A DNA stretch of 64,000 nt from Ardenticatenales bacterium (GTDB taxonomy: Bacteria; Chloroflexota; Anaerolineae; Ardenticatenales; Ardenticatenaceae). The stretch spans positions 124,001-188,000 of the forward strand of contig JACKAZ010000003.1 in the NCBI GenBank assembly GCA_020634795.1. Reading direction: 5' to 3'. How positions within the stretch are numbered: position 1 is the stretch's first letter; every line of letters starts with the position of its first letter. Below, piece by piece: positions 7,374 to 16,824 of this stretch. Below the pieces are notes generated by a model. The model was not told where the DNA came from, did no database searches, and saw only the letters and a list, made by a program, of their open reading frames with translations. The translations under genes were made by a program, and so were the position numbers.

Positions 7374-9059
7374 TCACGCGCGTGTCAGCTTCTTGTAGCT
7401 GATGCGGTGCGGGCGGTCGGCCTCAGCGCCGAGCCGTTCGCGTCGTTTGGCCTCGTATTCGCTGTAGTTGCCTTCCATCCAGACGACGCGGCTCTCCCCC
7501 TCGAAGGCGAGGATGTGGGTGGCGACACGGTCGAGGAACCAGCGATCGTGGGAGATGATCACGGCGGAACCTGCGAAGTTTTCCAAGGCTTCTTCAAGGG
7601 CGCGCAGCGTGTTGACGTCGAGATCGTTCGTCGGCTCGTCCAACAGCAGCAGGTTGGCCCCGCTCTTCAAGATCTTGGCCAGATGAACTCGGTTGCGCTC
7701 CCCACCGCTAAGACTGCCGACCTTTTTCTGCTGGTCGCTGCCACTGAAATTGAAGCGGGCGACGTAGGCGCGGGAATTGACGAGCCGAGTCCCGAGTTGG
7801 ATCTGGTCGCTGCCGCCGCTGATCTCTTCCCAGACGCTGCTATCGCCATTCAACCTGTCACGGCTCTGGTCGACATAGGCCAGCTCCACCGTCTCGCCGA
7901 GGGTGAAGGTACCGCTGTCTGGCACATCTTGACCCGTGATCATGCGGAAGAGCGTCGTTTTGCCCGCACCGTTTGGCCCCACCACCCCCACGATGGCGCC
8001 GGGCGGCAGGTCGAAGCTCATCCCCTCGTAAAGCAGCCGGTCGCCGAAGCCCTTACTGACCGCCTCGGCCTTGACCACCACATCCCCCAGCCGCGGGCCG
8101 GGCGGAATGAAGATTTCCAACTCTTCGTTGCGCCGGCTGTTGCCCTGCGCCAGCAGCTCGTTGTAGGAGCGGACGCGGGCTTTCCCCTTACTTTGGCGCG
8201 CTTTGGGCGACATGCGAATCCACTCCAACTCTCGTTCAAGCGTCTTCTGCCGCTTGCTGTCGGCCTTGGCTTCATTGTCGATCCGGGCTTGCTTCTGTTC
8301 CAGCCACGAAGAATAGTTGCCCTTCCACGGGATGCCCTCGCCACGATCTAGTTCCAAGATCCAGCCCGCCACATTGTCGAGGAAGTAGCGGTCGTGGGTG
8401 ACGGCGATCACCGTTCCCTCGTAATCTTGGAGGTGGCGTTCCAGCCAAGCCACCGATTCGGCGTCGAGGTGGTTGGTCGGCTCGTCCAGCAGCAGGATAT
8501 CGGGCTTTTGGAGCAGCAGACGGCAGAGCGCGACCCGTCGCCGCTCGCCGCCGGAAAGGACGCGGATCGGCGTCTCGCCCGGCGGGCAGCGCAGCGCATC
8601 CATCGCCAACTCCAAGCGACTGTCAATGTCCCATGCGTCGAGGTGGTCGATCTTCTCCTGCACCTCGGCCTGACGGTGGATGAGGTCGTCCATCGCTTCG
8701 GGGGTCATCTCCTCGGCGAACTTGGCGTTGATCTCGTCGAATTCGCGCAGCGCATTCACCGACTCTGCCGCGCCCTCTTCCACGATCTCGCGCACCGTCT
8801 TCTCCTCGTCGAGCTGCGGCTCCTGCTCCAGAAAGCCAACGGTGAAACCCGGCGCTAACACCGTTTCGCCCAAGTGGTCGTCGTCGCGGCCCGCCATGAT
8901 GCGCAGCAACGAACTCTTGCCCGCGCCGTTCAGCCCCAGCACGCCGATCTTGGCACCATAAAAATAGGAGAGATAAATATCCTTCAGAACCTGCTTGTTG
9001 GGCGGGTGGATCTTGCCCACGCCGACCATCGAATAGATGACTTTCTTATCGTCGCTCAT
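7374..9059 (-). CDS. ettA: Energy-dependent translational throttle protein EttA (ABC-F)
   Basis: A 561-residue soluble protein with two ABC ATPase domains and no membrane segments. Domain 1 has Walker A GLNGAGKS near residue 43 and signature LSGGERRRVALCR. The ABC-F linker follows with a long charged helix. Domain 2 has GPNGAGKT and LSGGERNRVHLAK. The N-terminus YSMVGVGKIHPPNKQVLKDI and total length match EttA rather than Uup or antibiotic-resistance ABC-F members. EttA binds the ribosomal E site and couples entry into elongation to ATP/ADP level. It is a single-gene unit; the gap before it is full of repeats. Confidence 0.95.
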   Translation of the reverse strand: MSDDKKVIYSMVGVGKIHPPNKQVLKDIYLSYFYGAKIGVLGLNGAGKSSLLRIMAGRDDDHLGETVLAPGFTVGFLEQEPQLDEEKTVREIVEEGAAESVNALREFDEINAKFAEEMTPEAMDDLIHRQAEVQEKIDHLDAWDIDSRLELAMDALRCPPGETPIRVLSGGERRRVALCRLLLQKPDILLLDEPTNHLDAESVAWLERHLQDYEGTVIAVTHDRYFLDNVAGWILELDRGEGIPWKGNYSSWLEQKQARIDNEAKADSKRQKTLERELEWIRMSPKARQSKGKARVRSYNELLAQGNSRRNEELEIFIPPGPRLGDVVVKAEAVSKGFGDRLLYEGMSFDLPPGAIVGVVGPNGAGKTTLFRMITGQDVPDSGTFTLGETVELAYVDQSRDRLNGDSSVWEEISGGSDQIQLGTRLVNSRAYVARFNFSGSDQQKKVGSLSGGERNRVHLAKILKSGANLLLLDEPTNDLDVNTLRALEEALENFAGSAVIISHDRWFLDRVATHILAFEGESRVVWMEGNYSEYEAKRRERLGAEADRPHRISYKKLTRA

Positions 9060-9137
9060 GCTTCAATTTGCTCGCTTCTGTTTCGCATTCTTGCCACAAG
9101 TATACACGAAAGGTGCCAAATCGCAGGAGCGGACGGC

Positions 9138-9220
9138 AACGCAGAGCAGGTAACGCAGAGCAATTAACGCAGAGCAGGTAACGCAGAGCAGGTAACGCAG
9201 AGCAAGTAACGCAGAGCAAC
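9138..9220. repeat. 14-base tandem array (AACGCAGAGCAGGT)
   Basis: Six head-to-tail copies of a 14-base unit, AACGCAGAGCA followed by GGT, ATT, AGT or ACT. It lies between ettA and the S10 peptidase gene. Confidence 0.9.
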
Positions 9221-9277
9221 TCCCCAAACTCATCAAACTCATCAAACTCCCCAAACTCATCAAACTCATTAAACTCC
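9220..9277. repeat. Nonamer tandem array (CTCATCAAA / CTCCCCAAA)
   Basis: Six units of nine bases, alternating CTCCCCAAA and CTCATCAAA, directly abutting the 14-base array. Open frames through it are artefacts of the period. The remainder of the 9060-9380 gap shows nothing further except GGAG before the next gene. Confidence 0.9.
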
Positions 9278-9380
9278 CCCCCCCCACCCTCCACTTGCCC
9301 GATCCCGTGCCATGCGCCATACTTGGCGAATTGAGAGTAAACGCACACCGTCGTGCGGCGACACCTTTTTGGAGAATCGT

Positions 9381-10847
9381 ATGGTCGAGCAGGAAACGCG
9401 CACAGAGGCGCAGACGGAACCCGCCGAACCCCTCAAAGATGAGGTGGTTGAAAGCAGCCATGAGGCAATGATTGCCGGGGGACGGCTGGCCTACACCGTC
9501 CACACCGGTACGCTGGTGCTGCGCAACAACGAAGACAACAGCGACCGCGCCAATATCTTCTTCGTGGCCTATATCAAGGATGTTGAGGATGAGGCGGAAC
9601 GGGTCGCTCGACCGCTGGTGATCGCCTTCAATGGGGGCCCCGGTTCTTCGTCGGTTTGGTTACATCTGGGGGTGCTCGGCCCGCGCCGTGTCTTTTCGGG
9701 CGATGTCGATCAGATGGCGGGCCCGCCTTACGAGCTGGTGGACAACGACCACTCGCTGCTCAACGAGGCCGATCTGCTTTTCATCGATCCCGTCAGCACC
9801 GGCTATAGCCGCGCCGCGCCGGGGGTTGATGCCTCTCAATTTCACGGCGTGAAGGGGGATGCGGAATCGGTCGGCGATTTCATCCACCTTTTCGTCAGCC
9901 GCTTTAGGCGCTGGGGATCGCCCAAGTATCTGATCGGGGAGAGCTACGGCTCCACCCGCGCCGCCGCCCTCTCTGGCTATCTGCAAGATCGCCACGGCAT
10001 GTACCTCAACGGCATTATGCTTGTCTCGTCGATCCTCAACTTCCAAACGACCAGCTTCACGATCGGCAACGATCTGGCCTACATCCTCTATCTGCCCAGC
10101 TACGCCGCGACCGCGTGGTATCACAGGGCGCTGGACGACGAGCTGCAGGCGGGTTCGCTGGAGTCGCTCTTGGCGGAGGCCGAAGCGTTTGCGCTGGGCG
10201 ACTATGCCAGCGCGCTGCTGAAGGGGGCACGGTTGGAGGAAGCGGTCGCCGCCCGCGTCGCGTCGCAGATGGCGCGGCTCACGGGGCTGTCGACGCAATA
10301 CATCCGCCGCAATGATCTGCGGATCACCCTCTTCCGCTTCGTGAAAGAGCTGCTGCGCGATCAAGAGCGGACCGTCGGCCGGCTGGACAGCCGGTTCCAG
10401 GGGATCGACCGGGATTCGGCGGGCGAATCCTTCGAATACGATCCCAGCTACAGCGCCATTCTTGGCCCCTATACCGCAACGCTCAACGATTATTTGGGGC
10501 GGGAGTTGGATTACCAGCGCGATCTGACCTATGAAATCTTGACCTCGCTCCACCAAACGTGGAACTACAGCGAATATCAGAACCAGTTCGTCGACGTCGC
10601 CGAAACGCTGCGTGCGTCGATGACGCGCAACCCGAAGCTGCGACTGCTGGTAGCGAGTGCCTATTTCGACTTGGCGACGCCCTACTTTGCGACCGAATAC
10701 ACCCTGAACCATCTTCGCTTGGACGAGTCGCTGCACGCCAACATCCAGAAATATTATTACCATGCGGGCCACATGATGTACGTCCACGAACCCTCGTTGG
10801 CCCACCTTGCCGAAGCCTTGCGCCGCTTCGTGGCGGCCCCGTCGTAG
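9381..10847 (+). CDS. Serine carboxypeptidase (S10 family)-like peptidase
   Basis: A 488-residue protein of the alpha/beta-hydrolase S10 family. The oxyanion segment FNGGPGSSSVWLHLG is near residues 83-97. The nucleophile S188 sits in GESYG, an aspartate candidate is in AYFDLATPYF near residue 435, and the histidine is in YYHAGHMMYVH near the end. No signal peptide is seen, so it is probably cytoplasmic, unlike vacuolar or secreted relatives. The ATG at 9381 has GGAG six bases upstream; an upstream ATG at 9312 lacks one. Substrate is unknown. Confidence 0.9.
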   Translation: MVEQETRTEAQTEPAEPLKDEVVESSHEAMIAGGRLAYTVHTGTLVLRNNEDNSDRANIFFVAYIKDVEDEAERVARPLVIAFNGGPGSSSVWLHLGVLGPRRVFSGDVDQMAGPPYELVDNDHSLLNEADLLFIDPVSTGYSRAAPGVDASQFHGVKGDAESVGDFIHLFVSRFRRWGSPKYLIGESYGSTRAAALSGYLQDRHGMYLNGIMLVSSILNFQTTSFTIGNDLAYILYLPSYAATAWYHRALDDELQAGSLESLLAEAEAFALGDYASALLKGARLEEAVAARVASQMARLTGLSTQYIRRNDLRITLFRFVKELLRDQERTVGRLDSRFQGIDRDSAGESFEYDPSYSAILGPYTATLNDYLGRELDYQRDLTYEILTSLHQTWNYSEYQNQFVDVAETLRASMTRNPKLRLLVASAYFDLATPYFATEYTLNHLRLDESLHANIQKYYYHAGHMMYVHEPSLAHLAEALRRFVAAPS

Positions 10848-10974
10848 ATCGCGGCCCGACGCCGCTGGAATGCCTTGACAGTGGCCGTGCGTTTTGCGCG
10901 GTCGCTCGGCGGCGCCCCACCGCGTGGCGCAACGAAACACGGCGCTGCAGAGGCAGAGAGAGGAGACGCGCCGC

Positions 10975-12354
10975 ATGATACTCACGATCAGTACCACCCA
11001 CCGGCCCGCCACCGATCTCGGCTTCTTGCTCCACAAACATCCGGAACGGGTGCAGCAGTTCGATCTGCCCTTTGGCGAAGCGCACCTCTTCTACCCCGAA
11101 GCGAGCGAAACGCGCTGCACGGCGGCCTTGCTCTTGTCCATCGATCCCGTCGGCTTGGTCCGAGATCGGGAGGGCGGAACCCTTTACCCCTACGTCAACG
11201 ACCGCCCCTACGCCGCTTCCTCCTTCATGAGCGTCGCGATCACACGCCTCTTCCGTTCCGCGATGCGCGGCCAGTCGAAAGAGCGGCCCGCGCTGGTCGA
11301 CCAGCCGATCCCGCTTGTGGCGCAGGTGGCCGCCGTGCCGTGCGACGGGGGGCTGGCACTGCTGACCAAGCTGTGGGAGCCGTTGGGCTATACCGTGGAA
11401 GCGCAGCCTCAACCGCTCGATCCCGCACGGCCCACGTGGGGGATGAGTCCGTACGTCACGCTCACCCTCCGCCACACCCTCCGCCTCGCCGAGCTGCTGA
11501 CCCACCTCTACGTGTTGCTGCCCGTGTTGGACAACCGCAAACATTACTGGGTCGGCGACGATGAAGTCGAGAAGCTGCTGCGCGTCGGCGAAGGGTGGCT
11601 GGACGCCCATCCAGAGCGCGAATTGATCAGCCATCGCTACCTGAAGGGCCGTCGCCGCCTGACCGAGATGGCGCTGGCGCGACTGTTGCCTGAGGAGGAG
11701 GGGGCGGAGGATGGGTCACAAGAGGAGGCGCTGGTACGGCCGCAGCGGCTCCACGAGCAGCGCCTCGACAGGGTGGCCGCGCTGATCCGCAATTCGGAGG
11801 CGGTGCGGGTGCTCGACCTCGGCTGCGGGGAAGGCCATCTGTTGGAACGGCTGGTCGATGAGCCGCGCATCCAGGCGCTGGTGGGGGTCGATGTTTCCTC
11901 CCGTTCGTTGCAGCAGGCCCATCGGCGGTTGGGGTTGGATCGACCCCGCCCGGAATCGAACCGAATCACGTTGCTGCACGGCTCGCTCACCTACCAAGAT
12001 GAGCGGTTACGCGGCTTCGATGTGGCGGCGATAGTCGAGGTCATCGAGCACATCGACCCTTCTCGGCTGGACAGTTTTGAGCGTGCGATCTGGGCGGCGG
12101 CGCGTCCCCGGCGCATCTTGCTCACGACCCCCAACGCCGAATACAACGTGCGCTTCCCCGCGCTGCCAGAGGGCGAGTTCCGCCATGCCGACCACCGCTT
12201 CGAATGGACGCGCGACCAGTTCCGCCAGTGGGCGGACGCGGTGGCGAGTCGCCACGGTTATCAGGTCGAGATAGAGCCGCTCGGCCCCGTCGATGAAGAG
12301 GTGGGCGCCCCGACCCAACTCGCCATCTTCACGGATCGTGAGGCGACGGCATGA
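10975..12354 (+). CDS. hen1: 3' terminal RNA ribose 2'-O-methyltransferase Hen1
   Basis: A 459-residue bacterial Hen1. The first 250 residues form the bacterial-specific domain that activates the Pnkp ligase (MILTISTTHRPATDLGFLL start, then VLDNRKHYWVGDDEVEKLL). The SAM-binding methyltransferase follows with VLDLGCGEGHLLERL near residue 280. The metal-dependent Hen1 signature is VEVIEH with the downstream HADHRFEWTRDQF. It methylates the 2'-OH at the cleavage site before ligation so that repaired RNA resists re-cutting. AGGAG lies nine bases upstream of the ATG. It overlaps pnkp by four bases. Confidence 0.95.
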   Translation: MILTISTTHRPATDLGFLLHKHPERVQQFDLPFGEAHLFYPEASETRCTAALLLSIDPVGLVRDREGGTLYPYVNDRPYAASSFMSVAITRLFRSAMRGQSKERPALVDQPIPLVAQVAAVPCDGGLALLTKLWEPLGYTVEAQPQPLDPARPTWGMSPYVTLTLRHTLRLAELLTHLYVLLPVLDNRKHYWVGDDEVEKLLRVGEGWLDAHPERELISHRYLKGRRRLTEMALARLLPEEEGAEDGSQEEALVRPQRLHEQRLDRVAALIRNSEAVRVLDLGCGEGHLLERLVDEPRIQALVGVDVSSRSLQQAHRRLGLDRPRPESNRITLLHGSLTYQDERLRGFDVAAIVEVIEHIDPSRLDSFERAIWAAARPRRILLTTPNAEYNVRFPALPEGEFRHADHRFEWTRDQFRQWADAVASRHGYQVEIEPLGPVDEEVGAPTQLAIFTDREATA

Positions 12355-14912
12355 AAATCGAGATCCCTGAGCTGGCACTCGTTCTGCTGATCGGCCCGTC
12401 CGGCGCGGGCAAAAGTCGGTTTGCCCGCGACCATTTTCTCCCCACCGAGGTCATCTCCTCCGATGACTGCCGCGCGTGGGTCAGCGACGACCCCACCGAT
12501 CAATCGGCGACGGAGGATGCCTTCGACCTACTGACGACCATCGCACGCAAGCGGCTGGCCCGTGGCAAGCTGACGGTGATCGATGCCACCAATGTCCAGC
12601 CCGAAGCGCGCAAACCGCTGATCGAGTTGGCCCGCAGCTATCACGTTTTGCCGGTCGCCATCGTGCTTGACATGCCCGTTTCGCTCTGTCTACGGCGCAA
12701 TCAACTTCGTGAAGATCGGTCGTTGGGGCCGCACGTCGTGCGCAACCAGCACAACCAGCTCCACCGTTCGTTGCGCGGCCTCAAACGGGAGGGCTTTCGC
12801 TACATCCACCATCTGACAAGCCCCGAGGCGGTAGAGTCGCTCTCCATCACGCGGCAACGGCTCTGGGTCAATCGGCGGGACGACGCGGGGCCGTTCGACA
12901 TCATCGGGGATGTGCACGGCTGTTTCGACGAGTTGCACGCGCTGCTCGACGCGCTGGGCTACCAAGTCACGCGCCATGATGAGGAAGGCGAGCCGCGCTT
13001 CGAGGTTCAGCCACCCGCAGGCAGACGGGCGATCTTTGTGGGCGATCTGGTCGATCGCGGCCCCGACAGCCCCAACGTGCTGCGCTTGGTGATGGAAATG
13101 GTCGAGGCGGGAACGGCGCTCTGCGTGCCGGGCAACCACGACATCAAGCTGTTGCGGGCGTTGCAGGGCCGTCGGGTGAAGATCGCGCATGGGTTGTCCC
13201 AAACGCTGGACCAGTTGCAGGGCGAGAGCGTGGCCTTTCGAAAGCGGCTGATCGCCTTCCTGGATGGCCTCATCAGCCACTACGTCTTTGACGAGGGGAA
13301 GCTGGTGGTGGCCCATGCGGGATTGAGCGAAGCGCTGCAGGGACGCGCCTCCCGCTGGGTGCGGGACTTTGCGCTTTACGGCGATACGACCGGCGAGCTG
13401 GACGAGTTCGGCCTGCCCGTGCGCCGCGACTGGGCCGCCCGCTATCGGGGCGAGGCGTTGGTGGTCTACGGCCATACCCCCGTCGCCGAACCGCGCTGGC
13501 TCAACCACACGGTCAACATCGACACCGGCGCGGTCTTTGGTGGGGCGCTGAGTGCGTTGCGCTATCCGGAGCAGGCGGTCGTCTCCGTGGCGGCGCTGAG
13601 GCAATACGCCGTCCCCCCCCGTCCGTTGTCGGGCGACGCCGACCTGTTATCCGCGCAGCAACAGGACGACAGCTTGCTCGATCTGTCGGAGGTGACGGGC
13701 AAACGGCGCATCGAAACCGAGCTGCAAGGGACGGTCACCATTCGCGCCGAGAATGCCGCGGCCGCGCTCGAAGTGATGAGCCGTTTTGCGGTCGATCCCC
13801 GTTGGCTGATCTACCTGCCGCCGACGATGTCCCCCTCCAAAACCAGCCAACGGGAGGGGCTGTTGGAACATCCCGACGAAGCCTTTGCCTATTATGCCAA
13901 CGCGGGCGTGACCGAGGTGGTCTGCCAAGAGAAGCATATGGGGAGCCGTGCCATCGTCATCGTGGGGCGCAGCGAGGCGGCGATCCAACAGCGCTTTGGG
14001 CTGCCGGAAGCGGCCATTGGCATTTGCTACACCCGCACGGGGCGGCGCTTCTTTGACGAACCAGCGCTGGAACGGGCCTTTCTACATCGGCTTCAGGCCG
14101 CTGTCGGTGCAGCGGGCTGGTGGGATCAATTCGAGAGTGAGTGGCTGCTGCTGGATTGCGAGCTAATGCCGTGGTCGGCCAAAGCGCAGGGGATGATCCG
14201 CGAGCAGTACGCCGCCGTGGGCGCGGCGGCCCGCACGGCCCTGCCCACGGCGGTGGCCGCGCTGCAAACGGCGCAAGCACGCGGTCAGGACGTGGCGGAA
14301 CTGCGGCGCCGCTTCGACGCGCAGCAAGGGATGATCGAGGCCTTTAGCGCGGCCTATCGGCGCTATGCGTGGCCGGTGGAAGGGGTGGATGATCTGCGAC
14401 TCGCCCCCTTCCATCTGTTGGCGACCGAGGGGGTTCTGCACAGCGACAAAAGCCATCTCTGGCAGATGGAGAGCCTCTCCGAACTGACCCGTCAGCCGGA
14501 TCCCTTGCTGCACCCGACCGCCTACCGGCTCGTCGATCTGACGGACGACGGCGCGCGGGCCGAGGCCGTGGCGTGGTGGGAAGCGCTGACCGATGCGGGC
14601 GGTGAGGGGATGGTGGTGAAACCGATGCCCTTCATCGCACGGGGCCGACGCAGCATGATCCAACCGGCGGTCAAATGTCGGGGGCGCGACTATCTGCGTC
14701 TGATCTACGGCCCCACCTACACCGAGCCAGCGAACCTTGCGCGGCTGCGCCAGCGGGGATTGGGGCGGAAGAGCGCGTTGGCCTTGCGCGAGTTTGCGCT
14801 GGGCATGGAAGGCTTGGCCCGTTGGATACGGCGCGAGCCGTTACGACGCACCCACGAATGTATTTTCGGCGTTTTGGCACTCGAAAGCGAACCGGTAGAC
14901 CCCAGACTATGA
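12351..14912 (+). CDS. pnkp: Polynucleotide kinase-phosphatase-ligase Pnkp (RNA repair)
   Basis: An 853-residue three-domain RNA repair enzyme. The N-terminal kinase has the P-loop GPSGAGKS near residue 14. The central metallophosphatase shows GDVHGCFDEL, GDLVDRG, GNHD and a late VYGHTP. The C-terminal adenylyltransferase has nucleotidyl lysine K528 in QEKHMGSRA. It heals 5'-OH and 2',3'-cyclic phosphate ends left by ribotoxins and works as a heterotetramer with Hen1, whose gene overlaps it by ATGA. The next gene, a membrane protein, overlaps its stop by four bases as well. Confidence 0.95.
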   Translation: MKIEIPELALVLLIGPSGAGKSRFARDHFLPTEVISSDDCRAWVSDDPTDQSATEDAFDLLTTIARKRLARGKLTVIDATNVQPEARKPLIELARSYHVLPVAIVLDMPVSLCLRRNQLREDRSLGPHVVRNQHNQLHRSLRGLKREGFRYIHHLTSPEAVESLSITRQRLWVNRRDDAGPFDIIGDVHGCFDELHALLDALGYQVTRHDEEGEPRFEVQPPAGRRAIFVGDLVDRGPDSPNVLRLVMEMVEAGTALCVPGNHDIKLLRALQGRRVKIAHGLSQTLDQLQGESVAFRKRLIAFLDGLISHYVFDEGKLVVAHAGLSEALQGRASRWVRDFALYGDTTGELDEFGLPVRRDWAARYRGEALVVYGHTPVAEPRWLNHTVNIDTGAVFGGALSALRYPEQAVVSVAALRQYAVPPRPLSGDADLLSAQQQDDSLLDLSEVTGKRRIETELQGTVTIRAENAAAALEVMSRFAVDPRWLIYLPPTMSPSKTSQREGLLEHPDEAFAYYANAGVTEVVCQEKHMGSRAIVIVGRSEAAIQQRFGLPEAAIGICYTRTGRRFFDEPALERAFLHRLQAAVGAAGWWDQFESEWLLLDCELMPWSAKAQGMIREQYAAVGAAARTALPTAVAALQTAQARGQDVAELRRRFDAQQGMIEAFSAAYRRYAWPVEGVDDLRLAPFHLLATEGVLHSDKSHLWQMESLSELTRQPDPLLHPTAYRLVDLTDDGARAEAVAWWEALTDAGGEGMVVKPMPFIARGRRSMIQPAVKCRGRDYLRLIYGPTYTEPANLARLRQRGLGRKSALALREFALGMEGLARWIRREPLRRTHECIFGVLALESEPVDPRL

Positions 14913-15478
14913 TCACACTTTCCCGTTGGCTCAGTCGCGTTTCAACCGCCCCCGTGGCACTGGCTGGCCTGATCCTCTTCATTCTCTTCACCGCCACCGT
15001 CTTGCCCGACCAAGCGGCGCAGGCCGAACGGTATAGCACGGGGGTGGGGTCGCCCGATGCGTCGCTCATCTACAGCCCCGCGACATTGTACGACTTCGCA
15101 GAAGCCTACGGTGCGGAAGGACGGGCCGCTTTCATCCGAGCGCGCTTCACCTTCGATGTCGTCTGGCCGCTCGTCTATACGGTGTTTCTGGCGACGGCGA
15201 TCAGTTGGGTTGCGGGCAAAGCGTTTGCGCCGACCAGCCGATGGCAACGGCTCAATCTGGTGCCGGTGGTGGGGATGATCTTGGATGTCTTGGAGAACTC
15301 GGCGACCTCCACCGTCATGTGGCGCTTTCCGAGCCGGACGCCTGTGATCGAGTGGCTGGCCCCGCTCTTCACCGCGCTCAAATGGCTCTTCGTCAACGGT
15401 AGCTTTGTGGTGCTGTCGGTGCTGCTGGTGATCGCGGTTTGGCGGCTGCTAAGGCAACGAGTGATCGCGGCGGGGTAA
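14909..15478 (+). CDS. Membrane protein of unknown function, third gene of the RNA-repair operon
   Basis: A 189-residue integral membrane protein with about four hydrophobic segments, near residues 15-35, 80-98, 112-128 and 155-178. Its ATG overlaps the pnkp stop codon (ATGA), so it is translated from the same message. An extracytoplasmic loop of about 40 residues follows helix 1. I do not recognise the family with certainty. Translational coupling to hen1-pnkp may reflect function or mere operon packing. It is followed by a repeat-rich gap. Confidence 0.75.
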   Translation: MITLSRWLSRVSTAPVALAGLILFILFTATVLPDQAAQAERYSTGVGSPDASLIYSPATLYDFAEAYGAEGRAAFIRARFTFDVVWPLVYTVFLATAISWVAGKAFAPTSRWQRLNLVPVVGMILDVLENSATSTVMWRFPSRTPVIEWLAPLFTALKWLFVNGSFVVLSVLLVIAVWRLLRQRVIAAG

Positions 15479-15483
15479 GGAGG

Positions 15484-15607
15484 GAATGGTGCATGGTGCA
15501 TGGTGCATGGTGCATGGGGGAATGTTGGGGATTGTATGAGCGTGCTGACAGGGTGGAGCGAGGAGCGAGGGGCATGGCTCAATAATTGGACTGTTACACC
15601 CCAGCAC
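15484..15607 (-). repeat. Dispersed repeat, copy 2, with CACCATG heptamers
   Basis: Read on the minus strand this is the second copy of the element at 1355-1541. Matching blocks include GGGGTGTAAC, CATGCCCCTCG, CACCCTGTCAG, CATACAAT and CCCAACAT, and it ends in four heptamers. By eye the two agree at roughly 85 percent outside the array. Confidence 0.8.
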
Positions 15608-15624
15608 CCCGCCACTTTAGCTCC

Positions 15625-16824
15625 CTACTTCGCCGACCAAAGCCGGATTTCGTCATAGAACGCTTGGAAGGCGAACCAGAAATGGTTGGCGTGGGGCAAC
15701 GGCGTTAAACCATGGCCCTTCAGCGGCCCCGACCGCGCTCGTCCCGTGATATCCCAGCGGCTCCCCGTCGCCTCGTCAACGAAACCCGCCGCGTCGGCAC
15801 GGAATGTCAGCCGCCTCCCCGCCACGATGGGATCGTAGGGGATGGCGCTGCCCACCATGCGGCTCTCGGCGATGCGGCTTTGGTCGAGAGCGGAACGCGC
15901 CTCGGAGCTGAAGAAGAGCACCACGGGCCGACCGGCGACTTCGTCATTGATCACCCGCGCCTCCGCCAGCGTGCTGAAGGGATAGGCCACCGCTTCGTCA
16001 TCGATCACCAAGCCGACTACCCGCTCCAAGGCGGGCAGGCGGTCATCCGTCGTGCCGGTGAAAAGGAAGGGGCGTTCGCTGGAATCGTAATTCTCGTAGG
16101 GGTTCTGCCCGTACCGTGACAAACCGCCTTCCGGCCGCGCCAGCAGTTCGCCGTTGGGAAAGGCGGCGCGAAACTCGCCGACGCTGATGAGACTGGCGGG
16201 CAGCAAGGTGAGCCTCGTTCCCGCATATGCGCCCACGATCCCTTCGCCCGTTGCCTGCTGCCAAAGAGTTTCCGTTTGACGATCCCACATCACCAAATCG
16301 GAATAACGGAGCAGACCGCTGGTGCCGAAATCGAGCCGCGTCCCGTTGACGTCGCGGTCGAAGACGAGGGCGGTATTGCAGAGCGGGCAATAGGTGACTG
16401 CCACAGCCTTGCCCGCAACGATGTCGTTCACCACCTCATGCCAGATGAGGATCGCCAGGGGGTAGCCACGGGCCACGCCGTCATGCTCGAAAAGCAGAAG
16501 CGGTTGGCCATCTTCCAACCAATCGCTCTCCAACACCAATTCAAAGCGCGGCGCGTCGATCGGCGGGATCCCATCGCGCGGCGGGCCACCGCTCATCAGC
16601 TCGTCGAGCGGAATGGTGCGTCGGGACCAATCCGTTGCCCACCCGCGGGCGGTGGCGGGCAGTTGGGAACGGTCGATTTCGCCACTTTCCACGGTGAGCG
16701 TCGTTCCGATCGGCGCGCTTGTCCCGTTCGGTGACGCGCCGGTTGCTCTCTCACGCGGTACCGTCGTTGCACTGCTGCAAGCGATCAGAAGGGGAATCAA
16801 CAGGGTGAGCCATCCGAGACGCAT
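15625..16824 (-). CDS. DUF3179 domain lipoprotein
   Basis: A 399-residue protein. The N-terminus is a lipoprotein signal ending in LLIPLLIAC, so it is predicted to be anchored outside the membrane. The bulk matches the DUF3179 family: AVAVTYCPLCNTALVFDR, then FGTSGLLRYSDLVMWDR, and PYENYDSSERPFLF. The CPLC pair is conserved in the family, whose biochemical role is unknown. The ATG at 16824 is preceded by GGAGGAG; the open frame extends upstream to 16911 but without the signal peptide at its start. It stands alone. Confidence 0.88.
   Translation of the reverse strand: MRLGWLTLLIPLLIACSSATTVPRERATGASPNGTSAPIGTTLTVESGEIDRSQLPATARGWATDWSRRTIPLDELMSGGPPRDGIPPIDAPRFELVLESDWLEDGQPLLLFEHDGVARGYPLAILIWHEVVNDIVAGKAVAVTYCPLCNTALVFDRDVNGTRLDFGTSGLLRYSDLVMWDRQTETLWQQATGEGIVGAYAGTRLTLLPASLISVGEFRAAFPNGELLARPEGGLSRYGQNPYENYDSSERPFLFTGTTDDRLPALERVVGLVIDDEAVAYPFSTLAEARVINDEVAGRPVVLFFSSEARSALDQSRIAESRMVGSAIPYDPIVAGRRLTFRADAAGFVDEATGSRWDITGRARSGPLKGHGLTPLPHANHFWFAFQAFYDEIRLWSAK

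Noticed and set aside
9138..9277. Possible CRISPR array
   Set aside because: Units of 14 and 9 bases run without spacers, so these are simple tandem repeats. No array with 28-37 base repeats was found anywhere in the window.
10894..10974. Longer N-terminus for Hen1
   Set aside because: The added 27 residues are arginine-rich and unlike the family; the ATG at 10975 has AGGAG upstream and gives the normal start.
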